A stretch of 64,000 nt of DNA from Streptococcus pseudoporcinus LQ 940-04 (GCF_000188035.1 NZ_AEUY02000005.1:310001-374000), one strand, 5' to 3'. Positions 8,414-17,145 are shown, counted from the stretch's first letter. Translations and numbers: made by a program. Notes: a model not told the origin generated them from the sequence alone.

Positions 8414-9826
8414 CTACTGGTGAATTCCATGTCCTAGTAGGATTTCACTTGCGTCCATAATGGTTTCAGCTAAACTTGGGTGATTATGAATAGTTAATGT
8501 CACATCTTCAGCTGTTAATAAATTTTCAATGGCTAAAGTTATTTCAGCGATTAACTCACTCACACCAGGTCCTACTAATTGGGCACCAATCATTCTATTG
8601 TCTTTTTTATCTGAAATTAAACGAACAAAACCTTCTGAATTGCCCATTGAAAGGGCACGGCCGTTGCTAGCAAATCTAAAGCTTGCTACTTTTGCATCAA
8701 TACCCGCTTCTTTAGCAGCCGCTTTGGTTAAACCAACAGTAGCAATCTCAGGCTCCGTATAAGCAACGGTTGGAATGACAAGATAATCAGCTGCGACACC
8801 TTCAACTTGAGCAATAGCCTCAGCAGCTACCTTAGCTTCAAAAGAAGCTTTATGAGCCAAAGCTGGACCAGCTGTAATGTCACCAATAGCATAAATATGT
8901 TCCACTTTTGTTTGCATTTGGTCATTAACAGGAATAAGACCCTTCTCATCTAAATCAAGTCCAGCAAGTTCAATGGAAACATTGTCAGTATTTGGACGAC
9001 GGCCAACAAGGACAGCAACTTTATCAGCTTGGATTTTCTCCTCTTTTTCCCCATTTTGGTAGAATAGATCAATCCCTTGAGCTGTTTTTTCATAACGAGA
9101 GGCTTTAGCACCCGTAATAATGGTCATTCCAAGCTGTGCTGCTTGATCAAGAACTGGTTTCACCAAGTCTGGCTCGAACCCACCTAATACACGATCCATA
9201 CCTTCCAGAATAGTCACATGACTTCCAAGGTTAGCATAAGCCATAGCTAATTCCATACCAATATAACCACCACCGATGATGGCTAATTCTTTAGGGACTT
9301 CTTGCAAGTTTAGAAGACCAGTTGAATCAAGAATATCTCCTCCAAATGGGAAAGCTTTTAATTCAATGGGACGACTGCCTAAAGCCAGAATCACGTTTTT
9401 AAAGCGGTAGCCTTCACCTAGACCATCTTCTGGTGTTACAAAAATGGTATCTTTGGAAACAAAGTGCGCTTCACCTTTAACAATGGTCACCTTATTCTTT
9501 TTCAATAAGGTTTCAACACCCATTGTTAATTTAGAAACAACTTGACTGTCTTTCCAAGCTTGCGCTTTGGCAAAATCTAGACTGGTTTCACCAAAACTTA
9601 AGCCATATGGAGATACCATTTTGCTATGGGCATAATCATGTCCCACCTGGATTAAGGCTTTCGAAGGAATACAACCAACGTTTAGACAGGCACCTCCAAT
9701 ATTGTCTTTCTCGACGATAACAACTTTTTGACCTAGTTGAGCAGCACGAATAGCTGCTACATAGCCACCAGGTCCTGAGCCAATTACAATAGTTTCTACT
9801 TCATTTGTATATCCACCTACTACCAT
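8414..9826 (-). CDS. pdhD: Dihydrolipoamide dehydrogenase (PDH E3)
   Basis: This 470-residue flavoprotein has the FAD Rossmann motif GSGPGG (16-21), the redox disulfide GGACLNVGCIPSK (C47 and C52), an NAD-binding GGGYIGME, and the C-terminal HNHPSLAE base pair. There is no N-terminal lipoyl domain, unlike several streptococcal E3 proteins. It reoxidises dihydrolipoamide on E2 and yields NADH. It begins 4 bases after pdhC with GAGGGG upstream. Confidence 0.95.
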   Translation of the reverse strand: MVVGGYTNEVETIVIGSGPGGYVAAIRAAQLGQKVVIVEKDNIGGACLNVGCIPSKALIQVGHDYAHSKMVSPYGLSFGETSLDFAKAQAWKDSQVVSKLTMGVETLLKKNKVTIVKGEAHFVSKDTIFVTPEDGLGEGYRFKNVILALGSRPIELKAFPFGGDILDSTGLLNLQEVPKELAIIGGGYIGMELAMAYANLGSHVTILEGMDRVLGGFEPDLVKPVLDQAAQLGMTIITGAKASRYEKTAQGIDLFYQNGEKEEKIQADKVAVLVGRRPNTDNVSIELAGLDLDEKGLIPVNDQMQTKVEHIYAIGDITAGPALAHKASFEAKVAAEAIAQVEGVAADYLVIPTVAYTEPEIATVGLTKAAAKEAGIDAKVASFRFASNGRALSMGNSEGFVRLISDKKDNRMIGAQLVGPGVSELIAEITLAIENLLTAEDVTLTIHNHPSLAETIMDASEILLGHGIHQ

Positions 9827-9830
9827 GCTA

Positions 9831-11165
9831 TTACCCCTCTGCCAACAACAAATCTGGATCGCTTAGATAAGACTTAAGCAAATTGATAGCTTCTTGTGCA
9901 TAAACACCGTCAATGGCACGATGGTCGAAAGCGAATGATATTTTCATGACATTCTTCAATACTGGATTGCCTTCTTCATCAGGCATAAAAACTTTATCAA
10001 TACGACCTACATTTAAGATAGCAATCTCTGGTAAGTTAATGATTGGTGTTGACCAAACACCCGCAGTTGCTGCAGCACCTACATTGGTTACTGATATTGA
10101 CCCTTTGCCCATATCTGCTGTTCCAAGCTTGCCATCACGCGCTTTTTGTGAAATTTCAGTAATTTCTTTCGCAATATCAAAGAGACTCTTACGCTCAGCA
10201 TTACGAATCATTGGTACCATTAAGCCACGAGGTGTGTCAGTTGCCACACCAATGTTGTAATATTGATGATGACTGATTTCGTTTTTAGCCATATTGATAG
10301 AAACGTTTAAATCTGGGAAGTGTTTCAACATCGCAACTAATGCTTTAACCAGGTATGGTGTGAACGTTAATTTAATACCTTTTTCAGCCGCGATGACTTT
10401 CATCTTGTTGCGGTGAGCAACAAGGGCATCAACTTCTGCTTGATCAAAGACCGTAACTTGAGCGACTTCACTGGAGCTTTTTGCCAAAGCGTCAGCAATA
10501 GTGCGACGGATTGCCGGTATTTTTTCTACCACTTCTGCAAATTCTTCTTTTGTCGCTACTGATGCAGCTACTGCTTTTTCTTCAGGAACCTCTTCATGCC
10601 TTTCTGATATTTCTTCTTTGGCTTGAGCTACCTGTCTTGCTCCGCCATTTGCCAAGAAATTATCAATATCTTCCATAGTGATTTTGCCATTATTGCCAGT
10701 GCCGTTCACAGCATGCAAATCAACATGTTTTGAGCGTGCATATTTACGAACACGTGGTACTGCTAATAGACGAATATCTGTTGAGGAATCTACTTGAGCG
10801 ACCACAGTCTGACTTGTAGTAGCTGCTTTTTCTTCAACTTGTGGCGTTTCTTTTGATGATGACGTTTCAACTGGAACTTTATTGCTTGCTTCACCATTAT
10901 TAGTAGCTAAATACTCTTTTAATTCAGCTTCCGTTTCAACGATGTCAGCAATTGGTTCGCCAACGATTCCAGTATCTCCTGCTTCAACGTAGATTTTTGC
11001 TAAGTAACCAGATATTGGACTAGGTAATTCAACAACAGCCTTATCACTCTCAATTTCTAATAATGTCTCATCTTCAGTAACCTTATCACCTACATTTGCA
11101 GTCCATGCCATGATGACACTTTCATGAGTGCCTTCACCAGCATCAGGTAATATATATTGATACAT
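9831..11165 (-). CDS. pdhC: Dihydrolipoamide acetyltransferase (PDH E2)
   Basis: The 444-residue protein shows the E2 order: one lipoyl domain (1-80, lipoylated K42 in EIESDKAVVE), an Ala/Thr/Ser/Glu linker, a peripheral subunit-binding domain (about 134-171, PRVRKYARSK), a second linker, and a catalytic acyltransferase domain ending in FDHRAIDG (H415, D419). It forms the core of the complex and moves the acyl group to CoA. It lies 12 bases after pdhB. One lipoyl domain, as in Bacillus PDH, is typical. Confidence 0.95.
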   Translation of the reverse strand: MYQYILPDAGEGTHESVIMAWTANVGDKVTEDETLLEIESDKAVVELPSPISGYLAKIYVEAGDTGIVGEPIADIVETEAELKEYLATNNGEASNKVPVETSSSKETPQVEEKAATTSQTVVAQVDSSTDIRLLAVPRVRKYARSKHVDLHAVNGTGNNGKITMEDIDNFLANGGARQVAQAKEEISERHEEVPEEKAVAASVATKEEFAEVVEKIPAIRRTIADALAKSSSEVAQVTVFDQAEVDALVAHRNKMKVIAAEKGIKLTFTPYLVKALVAMLKHFPDLNVSINMAKNEISHHQYYNIGVATDTPRGLMVPMIRNAERKSLFDIAKEITEISQKARDGKLGTADMGKGSISVTNVGAAATAGVWSTPIINLPEIAILNVGRIDKVFMPDEEGNPVLKNVMKISFAFDHRAIDGVYAQEAINLLKSYLSDPDLLLAEG

Positions 11166-11177
11166 TCTGTCTCCTCC

Positions 11178-12155
11178 CTAGAATTCTACAGTTTCTTTAG
11201 CTTTTACGATGATATCTTCGACACTTGGCATCCAATCCTCTTCAGCTAAACCAAATGGGAAAATGGTATCTGGAGCAGTTACACGTGCCAGTGGCGCATC
11301 CAAATCCATAAAATTACGTTCACTTAGTTCAGACATGATTTGACCTGCAGTACCAGCTTGGCGTTGCGCCTCTTGAAGAATAATAGCTCGATGCGTCTTA
11401 GCAACCGAAGCACAAAGTGTTTCATAATCAACTGGCGAAACTGTTCTGAGATCCACGACTTCTGCACTGATGCCTTCTTTTTCTAGTTCTTCAGCTGCTT
11501 GAAGAGCTAATTGAACCATTAATCCATAACCAATTAATGTCACGTCTGATCCCTCACGAACAACATTTGCTTTATCAAGAGGAACAGTATAGTAACCTTC
11601 TGGAACGTCATCTTTAACTGTACGGTAAAGACGTAAATGTTCTAGGAAAAAGACTGGGTCTTCAGATTCAATTGCAGAAATGATTAAACCTTTGGCATCA
11701 TAGGCTGAGGAAGGGATAACTACACGTAATCCCGGAATTTGAGATAAAAAGCCTTCTAAACTATCAGAATGCAATTCCGGCGTATGAACACCACCGCCGT
11801 AAGGGGCACGGATCGTAATTTGAGCACTACGAGTACCACCGGAACGGTAGCGTTGACGAGGGATTTGCGCAATTAAAGCATCCATAGCTTCTACAATGAA
11901 ACCTGAAAACTGCATTTCCGGAATAGGTAAGAAACCTTCTTGAGCAAGCCCCACAGACATTTGAAGAATTCCAGATTCAGCTAGAGGGGTATCAAAAACA
12001 CGATTTTCACCAAATTCTTCTTGCATTCCCGCAGTTATACGGAAAACTCCACCATTTTTGCCGACATCTTCACCAAAAATTAAGGCATTGTCATGTTTTT
12101 TCATCACTTCACGCAATCCCTCTGTAACGGCTTGTGCTAATGTTAAAACTGGCAT
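11178..12155 (-). CDS. pdhB: Pyruvate dehydrogenase E1 beta subunit
   Basis: Starting at ATG 12155 gives 325 residues (MPVLTLAQAVTEGLREVM), the normal E1-beta length. An AGGAGG site 8 bases upstream and a one-base gap to the pdhA stop decide this start over an in-frame start at 12188. Motifs include FGEDVGKNGGVFR, FDTPLAESGI, and PYGGGVHTPELHSDS. With E1-alpha it binds thiamine diphosphate and decarboxylates the keto acid. Confidence 0.95.
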   Translation of the reverse strand: MPVLTLAQAVTEGLREVMKKHDNALIFGEDVGKNGGVFRITAGMQEEFGENRVFDTPLAESGILQMSVGLAQEGFLPIPEMQFSGFIVEAMDALIAQIPRQRYRSGGTRSAQITIRAPYGGGVHTPELHSDSLEGFLSQIPGLRVVIPSSAYDAKGLIISAIESEDPVFFLEHLRLYRTVKDDVPEGYYTVPLDKANVVREGSDVTLIGYGLMVQLALQAAEELEKEGISAEVVDLRTVSPVDYETLCASVAKTHRAIILQEAQRQAGTAGQIMSELSERNFMDLDAPLARVTAPDTIFPFGLAEEDWMPSVEDIIVKAKETVEF

Positions 12156-12156
12156 C

Positions 12157-13254
12157 TTAGTTTTCCTCCTTTGCTTGATAATAAGCAATTTGTTCTCTAA
12201 TATTCTGTGGCTTATCTTTATACATAAATTCTAAAAACTCTGTAATATGTTGGGACTCTGTTTTCGCCATTTCTGCTAAGGCATTTTTCGCTTCTACCTT
12301 TACTTCTTCATAAATAGCGTCCGCTTTTTCCTGACTCCATAAGCCTTTTTCAGTCAGATAATTTCCAAGCCGGATAAGAGGATCTTTTTGACGCCATTCT
12401 TCAACTTCTTCATCAGCACGATAACGTTTAGGATCATCAGACATGGTATGCGGACCAAAACGATAAGTCATATTCTCAATAAGTACTGGACCGTTTTCGA
12501 TAGCATATTCACGCGCTTTTTTTACAGTGTAATATACTGCTACAGGATCCATACCATCAATCCTTATGGCAGGAATTCCTGCTGCGACTGCTTTTTGGGC
12601 AAGAGTAGCTGCCTTGGTTTGATGTGAGGTCGGAACCGAGATACCATAACCATTATTTTGAACCACTGCTATGAGATTAGCTTTAAAAACACCTGCAAAA
12701 TTTAAGGCTTCATAGAAATCACCTTGTGATGTAGCAGAATCTCCACATAATGACAAGGCAACTTGTTTCTCACCTTTCATCCGTTTTGCGATACCATTCC
12801 CTAATGCCTGAATAGTGGTTCCACCAACGATAACATTGGGAGAATACATATTTAAGTCTTTAGGGTATTGATTTGCAACATAGTGCCCTTTATACCACAA
12901 GAAAGCTTGTGAGAGCTTCAAACCAAATTTAACACCTGCAAAAACATCACGATAAGTTGGCGCAAAAACATCCTTCTTATCTAAGGCTAAAACAGCGCCA
13001 TATTGACTAGCTTCTTGGCCACCGCCAGGTGCATAATTACTTAGCGCTCCTTGCCTATTTAAAAGAATAACACGCTCATCAATGGCACGTCCCCAAGTAA
13101 TTGCCTCCATTAATGCAAGCAATTCCTCATTACTAAGTTGATCCATTGCTTCTTGATCATCCACTTTTCCTTCTTCATTTAGGATATGATAAATTGGAAA
13201 TTTCTCGTCATAAGATGACACAAGTTCCGTAAAATTGAGTTCACTAATCTTCAT
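12157..13254 (-). CDS. pdhA: Pyruvate dehydrogenase E1 alpha subunit
   Basis: The 365-residue protein aligns by eye with Bacillus-type PDH E1-alpha: FPIYHILNEEGKV near the N-terminus, LLNRQGALSNYAPGGGQEAS, and the thiamine diphosphate motif GDSATSQGDFYEALNFAGV ending in NNGYG, then the phosphorylation-loop equivalent YRFGPHTMSDDP. This resemblance favours pyruvate as substrate, although branched-chain keto acids cannot be excluded given ptb-buk downstream. First gene of the operon, with AAGGAAGGAAG before ATG 13254. Confidence 0.94.
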   Translation of the reverse strand: MKISELNFTELVSSYDEKFPIYHILNEEGKVDDQEAMDQLSNEELLALMEAITWGRAIDERVILLNRQGALSNYAPGGGQEASQYGAVLALDKKDVFAPTYRDVFAGVKFGLKLSQAFLWYKGHYVANQYPKDLNMYSPNVIVGGTTIQALGNGIAKRMKGEKQVALSLCGDSATSQGDFYEALNFAGVFKANLIAVVQNNGYGISVPTSHQTKAATLAQKAVAAGIPAIRIDGMDPVAVYYTVKKAREYAIENGPVLIENMTYRFGPHTMSDDPKRYRADEEVEEWRQKDPLIRLGNYLTEKGLWSQEKADAIYEEVKVEAKNALAEMAKTESQHITEFLEFMYKDKPQNIREQIAYYQAKEEN

Positions 13255-13279
13255 GTTGTCTTCCTTCCTTTCAAATAAA

Positions 13280-13293
13280 TGATAGCGCTTTCT
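13280..13293 (-). promoter_or_regulatory. Candidate CcpA cre site in the pdhA leader
   Basis: The plus-strand word TGATAGCGCTTTCT matches the cre consensus (TGNNANCGNNNNCA) at all but the last position. It lies at about +16 to +29 of the predicted pdhA transcript, where CcpA would block elongation or initiation. Confidence 0.55.
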
Positions 13294-13315
13294 TTATCGG
13301 GAGTAAACTTCCTAT

Positions 13316-13344
13316 TTCTTATAGTGCTATAAGTAATAGTTCAA
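13316..13344 (-). promoter_or_regulatory. Promoter of the pdh operon with a spacer palindrome
   Basis: TTGAAC (13339-13344), a 17-bp spacer and TAAGAA (13316-13321) on the minus strand. The spacer holds a 7-2-7 palindrome, CTTATAG-TG-CTATAAG (13318-13333), overlapping the -10. That is where a repressor would sit. Confidence 0.5.
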
Positions 13345-13442
13345 GTTATGATCCCCTTAAGTTATTCTTAGTGAAGAAGGTTTTCTCTTTAACCAACAAC
13401 TTATCTCTCGTAAAAAAACTGAACTGAACTGAAATGATTTTA

Positions 13443-13471
13443 TAAAAAAAAAGACCTCTCGCTGGAGGTCT
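13443..13471 (-). terminator. Second terminator downstream of fba
   Basis: A perfect 7-bp stem AGACCTC/GAGGTCT (13452-13458 with 13465-13471) with a 6-nt loop is followed on the minus strand by nine T residues. It is stronger than the first fba terminator at 13543-13564 and lies about 75 bases further on. Confidence 0.85.
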
Positions 13472-13542
13472 AGACAGTATGAGTCCCTTTCAATCATAGC
13501 TTGCTGGCAATAACTAAAATTATGCTATCAGGCCGGGGTTAT

Positions 13543-13564
13543 AAAAAAGCCCACAAGGGCTTTT
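13543..13564 (-). terminator. First terminator downstream of fba
   Basis: AAAAGCCC / GGGCTTTT stem with a 4-6 nt loop and a T run on the minus strand. The whole 397-bp gap 13255-13651 holds the pdh promoter, two terminators and a short repeat of the fba 3' end; no gene is seen. Confidence 0.8.
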
Positions 13565-13651
13565 AACAGTTTTATGACTCAAACTTATGCTTTGTTTGTT
13601 CATAATCAAAGATTGTTTCACAAAAACTTGTTAGTTATGCTTTAGTTAAAC

Positions 13652-14533
13652 TTATGCTTTGTTTGCTGATCCGAAAACGTCAATACGTTCTTCAACGGCT
13701 GCTTGGACAGCTTTCATACCTGGAGCCAAGAATTTACGTGGGTCAAATAATTTTTTACCATCGTATTCTGCTTCGTTTGCATCGTAGTTACGAGCAAATT
13801 CGCGAGTTGCGTTAGAGAATGCAATTTGGCTTTCAGTATTAACGTTAATTTTAGCAACACCAAGTTTGATAGCTGCTTTGATTTGATCGTCAGGAATACC
13901 TGAACCACCGTGTAAAACGATTGGGAAGCCTGGTACAGCCGCCGCTAATTTTTCTAAGTGGTCAAGAGCAAGACCTTCCCAGTTAGCTGGGTATGGACCA
14001 TGAATGTTACCGATACCTGCAGCAAGGAAATCAATTCCAGTTTCAACCATTGCTTTAGCATCTTCGATTGGTGCAAGTTCACCTTTACCGATGATACCAT
14101 CTTCTTCACCACCGATTGTTCCAACTTCAGCTTCTACAGAAACACCTTTAGCGTGTGCTAACTCAACAACTTCTTTAGTTTTAGCAAGGTTTTCTTCAAC
14201 AGGAAGATGAGAACCATCAAACATGATTGAAGAGTAACCAACTTCGATACATTCCAAAGCATCTTCATAATGACCATGGTCAAGGTGAATAGCTACAGGA
14301 ACTGTAATACCCATTGATTCTACAAGGTTAGAAATAAGTGATTGACATACTTTATAACCACCCATGTATTTAGCAGCACCCATTGAAGTTTGGATAAGAA
14401 CTGGAGCTTTTTTAGCTTCTGCTGCACGCAAAATTGCTTGTGTCCATTCTAAGTTGTTAGTGTTGAATCCACCAACAGCATATCCGTTTTCACGAGCTGC
14501 TTGTACAAATTTTTCTGCTGAAACGATTGCCAT
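13652..14533 (-). CDS. fba: Fructose-bisphosphate aldolase, class II
   Basis: This 293-residue protein is a standard class II aldolase: GGFNTNNLEW near the N-terminus, zinc-site HLDHGHYED (from H83), EAEVGTIGGEEDG, GIGNIHGPYP, and HGGSGIPD near residue 210. It splits fructose 1,6-bisphosphate to dihydroxyacetone phosphate and glyceraldehyde 3-phosphate in glycolysis. GAGGAGG lies 9 bases before the ATG. It is monocistronic with tandem downstream terminators. Codon use is strongly biased, as expected for an abundant protein. Confidence 0.97.
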   Translation of the reverse strand: MAIVSAEKFVQAARENGYAVGGFNTNNLEWTQAILRAAEAKKAPVLIQTSMGAAKYMGGYKVCQSLISNLVESMGITVPVAIHLDHGHYEDALECIEVGYSSIMFDGSHLPVEENLAKTKEVVELAHAKGVSVEAEVGTIGGEEDGIIGKGELAPIEDAKAMVETGIDFLAAGIGNIHGPYPANWEGLALDHLEKLAAAVPGFPIVLHGGSGIPDDQIKAAIKLGVAKINVNTESQIAFSNATREFARNYDANEAEYDGKKLFDPRKFLAPGMKAVQAAVEERIDVFGSANKA

Positions 14534-14671
14534 TTGTTAGGCCTCCTCTAATTTTTCGGGTTATCCCGTTTACATTGTCCATTCTAGCATAATTAACATT
14601 AAATTTCTAGTACTTGCTAAAGGGTAAAACGTTTTCCCTCCTCAATTTTCTATAATTCTAACTTTTTCAAA

Positions 14672-14699
14672 AACAAAAAAAGTGAGTCATAGACTCACT
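14672..14699 (-). terminator. Terminator after tRNA-Leu
   Basis: Perfect 8-bp stem AGTGAGTC/GACTCACT (14681-14688 with 14692-14699) followed on the minus strand by seven T residues. Confidence 0.85.
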
Positions 14700-14707
14700 C
14701 AAAATGA

Positions 14708-14793
14708 TGCGGAGAGAGGGACTTGAACCCTCACGACCTAAAGCGGTCACAGGATCCTTAGTCCTGCGCGTCTGCCAATTCCGCCATCCCCGC
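14708..14793 (-). tRNA. tRNA-Leu (anticodon AAG)
   Basis: An 86-nt class II tRNA with a paired acceptor stem (GCGGGGA/TCTCCGC, one G-U), a long variable arm and the T-loop GGTTCAAGTCC. The anticodon loop CTAAGGA gives AAG (T33, G37 normal). CCA is not encoded. It is followed by its own terminator. A34 in a bacterial Leu tRNA is uncommon and implies inosine modification by TadA. Confidence 0.95.
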
Positions 14794-14846
14794 TACTCAT
14801 CAGCAACATCAATTATTATATCAGCTGGGAGCTTTTCTGTCAATCC

Positions 14847-15773
14847 TTACTTTTGATATTTTTTCAAAAAGTTTGTAATTTCCTTTTCATATTGCTTTTT
14901 ATTAGTTTCATATGCCCGTGCATGTTTAGCACCCTTGGCAATGTATATTTCTTTTGGTCCTGCTGTCGCCTTATAATTACTATAAACCATAGATGTAGGC
15001 ACAAAGTCATCTTTGTCCCCATGAATAAATAGAATTGGTAAGTGATTTTTTTTCAGTTGTTCTTGAGCACTTGCTTCTCCATAAGTAAAACCAGCCCTAA
15101 TCTTTGAAATAGCAGAAACTTCATATAGGAGAGGAAATGCTGGGAGCTTATACATTTTTTTAGCTTGGAACTTTAATTCATCCCAAACACTGTTGTAGCC
15201 ACAATCTTCAATAATATTGACAACTTGTTTTGGTAATTCCTCACCACTAGCCATCATCACTGTAGCAGCCCCCATAGATAAACCGAAGTAAGTAATTTGG
15301 CTTTTTGGATCTACCTTGACTAACTGCTTAGTCCACGCAATGAGATTATGGCGGTCATTCCAACCATATCCTATGATATGACCCTCACTTTCACCATGTG
15401 CTTCATTATCAGGAACTAAGACATTATAGCCTAAATCATGAAACAACATCGCATAGGGCTTCATCCCTGCTTTGCTACTTAAAAAGCCATGAACCACTAT
15501 AGCTGTTTTCTGAGACGGTTTTTCTGCAGGTAGATACCAAGCAACTTGTTTTTTTCCTCTATTAGTTAAATAACGCCTTTCAACTTTTAGAGTATCAAAG
15601 ACCTGCTCGCTGGCATACAAAGGATTTTCCTTACCACGTTTAGCTTTACTAATAAAGGATTTTTCCTCCCGAATTTGGGCAACATGGAAAAAATAGGAAC
15701 TAGCTCCTACACTAATCATTGTTAATAGTAGGAGGATAATCATTAAATACTTTGATAATCGAATTACTTTCAT
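14847..15773 (-). CDS. Membrane-anchored alpha/beta hydrolase
   Basis: The 308-residue protein starts with one hydrophobic anchor (about 8-30) and then an alpha/beta hydrolase domain. Visible elements are the oxyanion strand VVHGFLSSK, VPDNEAHGESEG, the nucleophile elbow GLSMGAATVMM, a late acid in HGDKDDFVP, and the His in AKGAKHARAYE. The catalytic domain should lie outside the membrane. The family includes YqkD-like esterases; the substrate is unknown. It stands alone between tRNA-Leu and lrgB. Confidence 0.85.
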   Translation of the reverse strand: MKVIRLSKYLMIILLLLTMISVGASSYFFHVAQIREEKSFISKAKRGKENPLYASEQVFDTLKVERRYLTNRGKKQVAWYLPAEKPSQKTAIVVHGFLSSKAGMKPYAMLFHDLGYNVLVPDNEAHGESEGHIIGYGWNDRHNLIAWTKQLVKVDPKSQITYFGLSMGAATVMMASGEELPKQVVNIIEDCGYNSVWDELKFQAKKMYKLPAFPLLYEVSAISKIRAGFTYGEASAQEQLKKNHLPILFIHGDKDDFVPTSMVYSNYKATAGPKEIYIAKGAKHARAYETNKKQYEKEITNFLKKYQK

Positions 15774-15799
15774 ACCAAATAGTTTACCTCATTTTAGTC

Positions 15800-15828
15800 A
15801 AAAAAGAAAGGGGCTAACTTTCTTTTTT
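15800..15828 (-). terminator. Terminator after lrgAB
   Basis: Perfect 11-bp arms (AAAAAAGAAAG / CTTTCTTTTTT, 15800-15810 with 15818-15828) around a 7-nt loop. The T run is present in both directions, so it may work both ways. Confidence 0.85.
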
Positions 15829-15833
15829 AACAT

Positions 15834-16541
15834 TTAGAGAAGTACACTACTTAGGATAGGAACAACTACAGTCACAATAACTCCCACAATGACTAGGGCA
15901 ATGGACCCCATTGATTCTTCCACCTGTCCAAAATCTTTTGCTGCTGAAACACCAAGTGCATGCCCTGCTGTGCCTAAAGCTAGTCCACGCGCAATCGGAT
16001 CATCAATTTTGAATAGCCTAATTAAGGGCTTCGCCAATGCATAAATAATAACACCATTTAAAATACAAGCTAATGATGTCAACTCTGCTGATCCCCCTAT
16101 AGCTATTGAAGTCGGCATCGCAATGGCTGTCGTTGCCGCTTGAGGTAACATTGAAGCTGTAACAAGTCTACCTAATTGGAGAAGAGTTGAAATGACATAA
16201 ATCCCATAGACAGCAACGATACTTCCCAAAGTGATACCCCCTAAAATTTGAACCCAATATTTTTTTAAAACATCTCTTTTACGGTAGAGGGGAATAGCAA
16301 AGCAGATTGTAGCAGGCTCAAGGAAGAAAGCAATGATCTGCCCACCTTTATTGTATTGGTCAAAGCTAATGCCAGTGGCTTTCAAAGTAGCAATTCCCAG
16401 AATCATGGCCACAAAGAGTGGGGCAAATAGGAAGAATCCTTTAGTCTTCTTAAACAATATCTGACCAATGAAAAATGTTCCTACTGATAATAGCACACCA
16501 AAGATTGGCGACACTTTTAATAACTGAATAAATGCTTCCAT
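15834..16541 (-). CDS. lrgB: LrgB / CidB family membrane protein
   Basis: This 235-residue protein has about six or seven hydrophobic segments and the LrgB signatures [25 protein letters not shown] and [20 protein letters not shown]. LrgB forms the antiholin-like pair with LrgA; in S. mutans the LrgAB system also behaves as a pyruvate transporter (known from the literature). GGAG precedes the ATG, 18 bases after lrgA. Confidence 0.92.
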   Translation of the reverse strand: MEAFIQLLKVSPIFGVLLSVGTFFIGQILFKKTKGFFLFAPLFVAMILGIATLKATGISFDQYNKGGQIIAFFLEPATICFAIPLYRKRDVLKKYWVQILGGITLGSIVAVYGIYVISTLLQLGRLVTASMLPQAATTAIAMPTSIAIGGSAELTSLACILNGVIIYALAKPLIRLFKIDDPIARGLALGTAGHALGVSAAKDFGQVEESMGSIALVIVGVIVTVVVPILSSVLL

Positions 16542-16559
16542 TTTCCCAACTCCTTTTCC

Positions 16560-17006
16560 TTATTTTGCAAATACCTTATTATCTGCCAAAACCTTACTCT
16601 GTCTTTCCTGTGTTTGTGTAAAAGTAGGGCTCTTTTTGAATACCGAACCTGTATTAAGTTGGAGGATTAGTTGGGTCATCCAGCCTGTTGCTACTAGTAA
16701 GATTAGGGTTGAAGCAAAGATCAAGATCATATCTAAAACAAAGTGAGCTTGCAATAAACCAAGTGACTTAATCACCGAGATACCTGCTGGAACAAAGAAG
16801 AGGCCGATATTATTAACCAAAGCATCTCCTACTGTTTCTACCTGTTCTAACTTGATAACATTAAAGTTTAGAGCCAAAAACATCAGGACCAGACCTATAA
16901 CAGAAGCAGGCATCGGCATTGGAAGGAGACTTTCAATAAATTTGGAGATTAAAACGATTGTTCCAATTAATACACTTTGATAAATCACTGAATATGTTTT
17001 TTTCAT
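16560..17006 (-). CDS. lrgA: LrgA / CidA holin-like protein
   Basis: From ATG 17006 the protein has 148 residues (MKKTYSVIYQSVLIGTIVL), with four membrane segments and the CidA/LrgA motif LPMPMPASVIGLVLMF. AAGGAG 7 bases upstream decides this start over a much longer in-frame extension to 17123, which would cross the promoter. LrgA-LrgB modulate murein hydrolase activity and pyruvate uptake. LytST encoded just upstream is the known activator in streptococci and staphylococci. Confidence 0.9.
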   Translation of the reverse strand: MKKTYSVIYQSVLIGTIVLISKFIESLLPMPMPASVIGLVLMFLALNFNVIKLEQVETVGDALVNNIGLFFVPAGISVIKSLGLLQAHFVLDMILIFASTLILLVATGWMTQLILQLNTGSVFKKSPTFTQTQERQSKVLADNKVFAK

Positions 17007-17052
17007 GATATGACTCCTTTTCACTCTTGAACTAACTTGTTTGATTGTCTTT

Positions 17053-17058
17053 ATTATA
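17053..17058 (-). promoter_or_regulatory. -10 element of the lrgAB promoter
   Basis: A consensus TATAAT lies directly downstream of the lytR terminator, about 47 bases before lrgA. No good -35 is seen (GCTCGT at the right spacing), as expected for a promoter that needs an activator such as LytR. Confidence 0.5.
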
Positions 17059-17061
17059 GAC

Positions 17062-17087
17062 AAAAAAAGAGCCCTACGAGCTCTTTT
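17062..17087 (-). terminator. Terminator after lytST
   Basis: AAAAGAGC/GCTCTTTT stem (17065-17072 with 17080-17087) followed on the minus strand by seven T residues. Its stem overlaps the -35 region of lrgAB. Confidence 0.8.
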
Positions 17088-17145
17088 AAGAATAGAAGGC
17101 TTCCACCTTGGTATGAAATACATCTGCGTCGGCTTAAGTTACAGA

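Noticed and set aside
12156..12188. Longer pdhB with 11 extra N-terminal residues
   Set aside because: It would overlap pdhA, while the inner ATG has a strong AGGAGG at proper distance.
17007..17123. 39-residue basic extension of LrgA
   Set aside because: It crosses the lytR terminator and lrgA promoter; the inner start has a good ribosome site.
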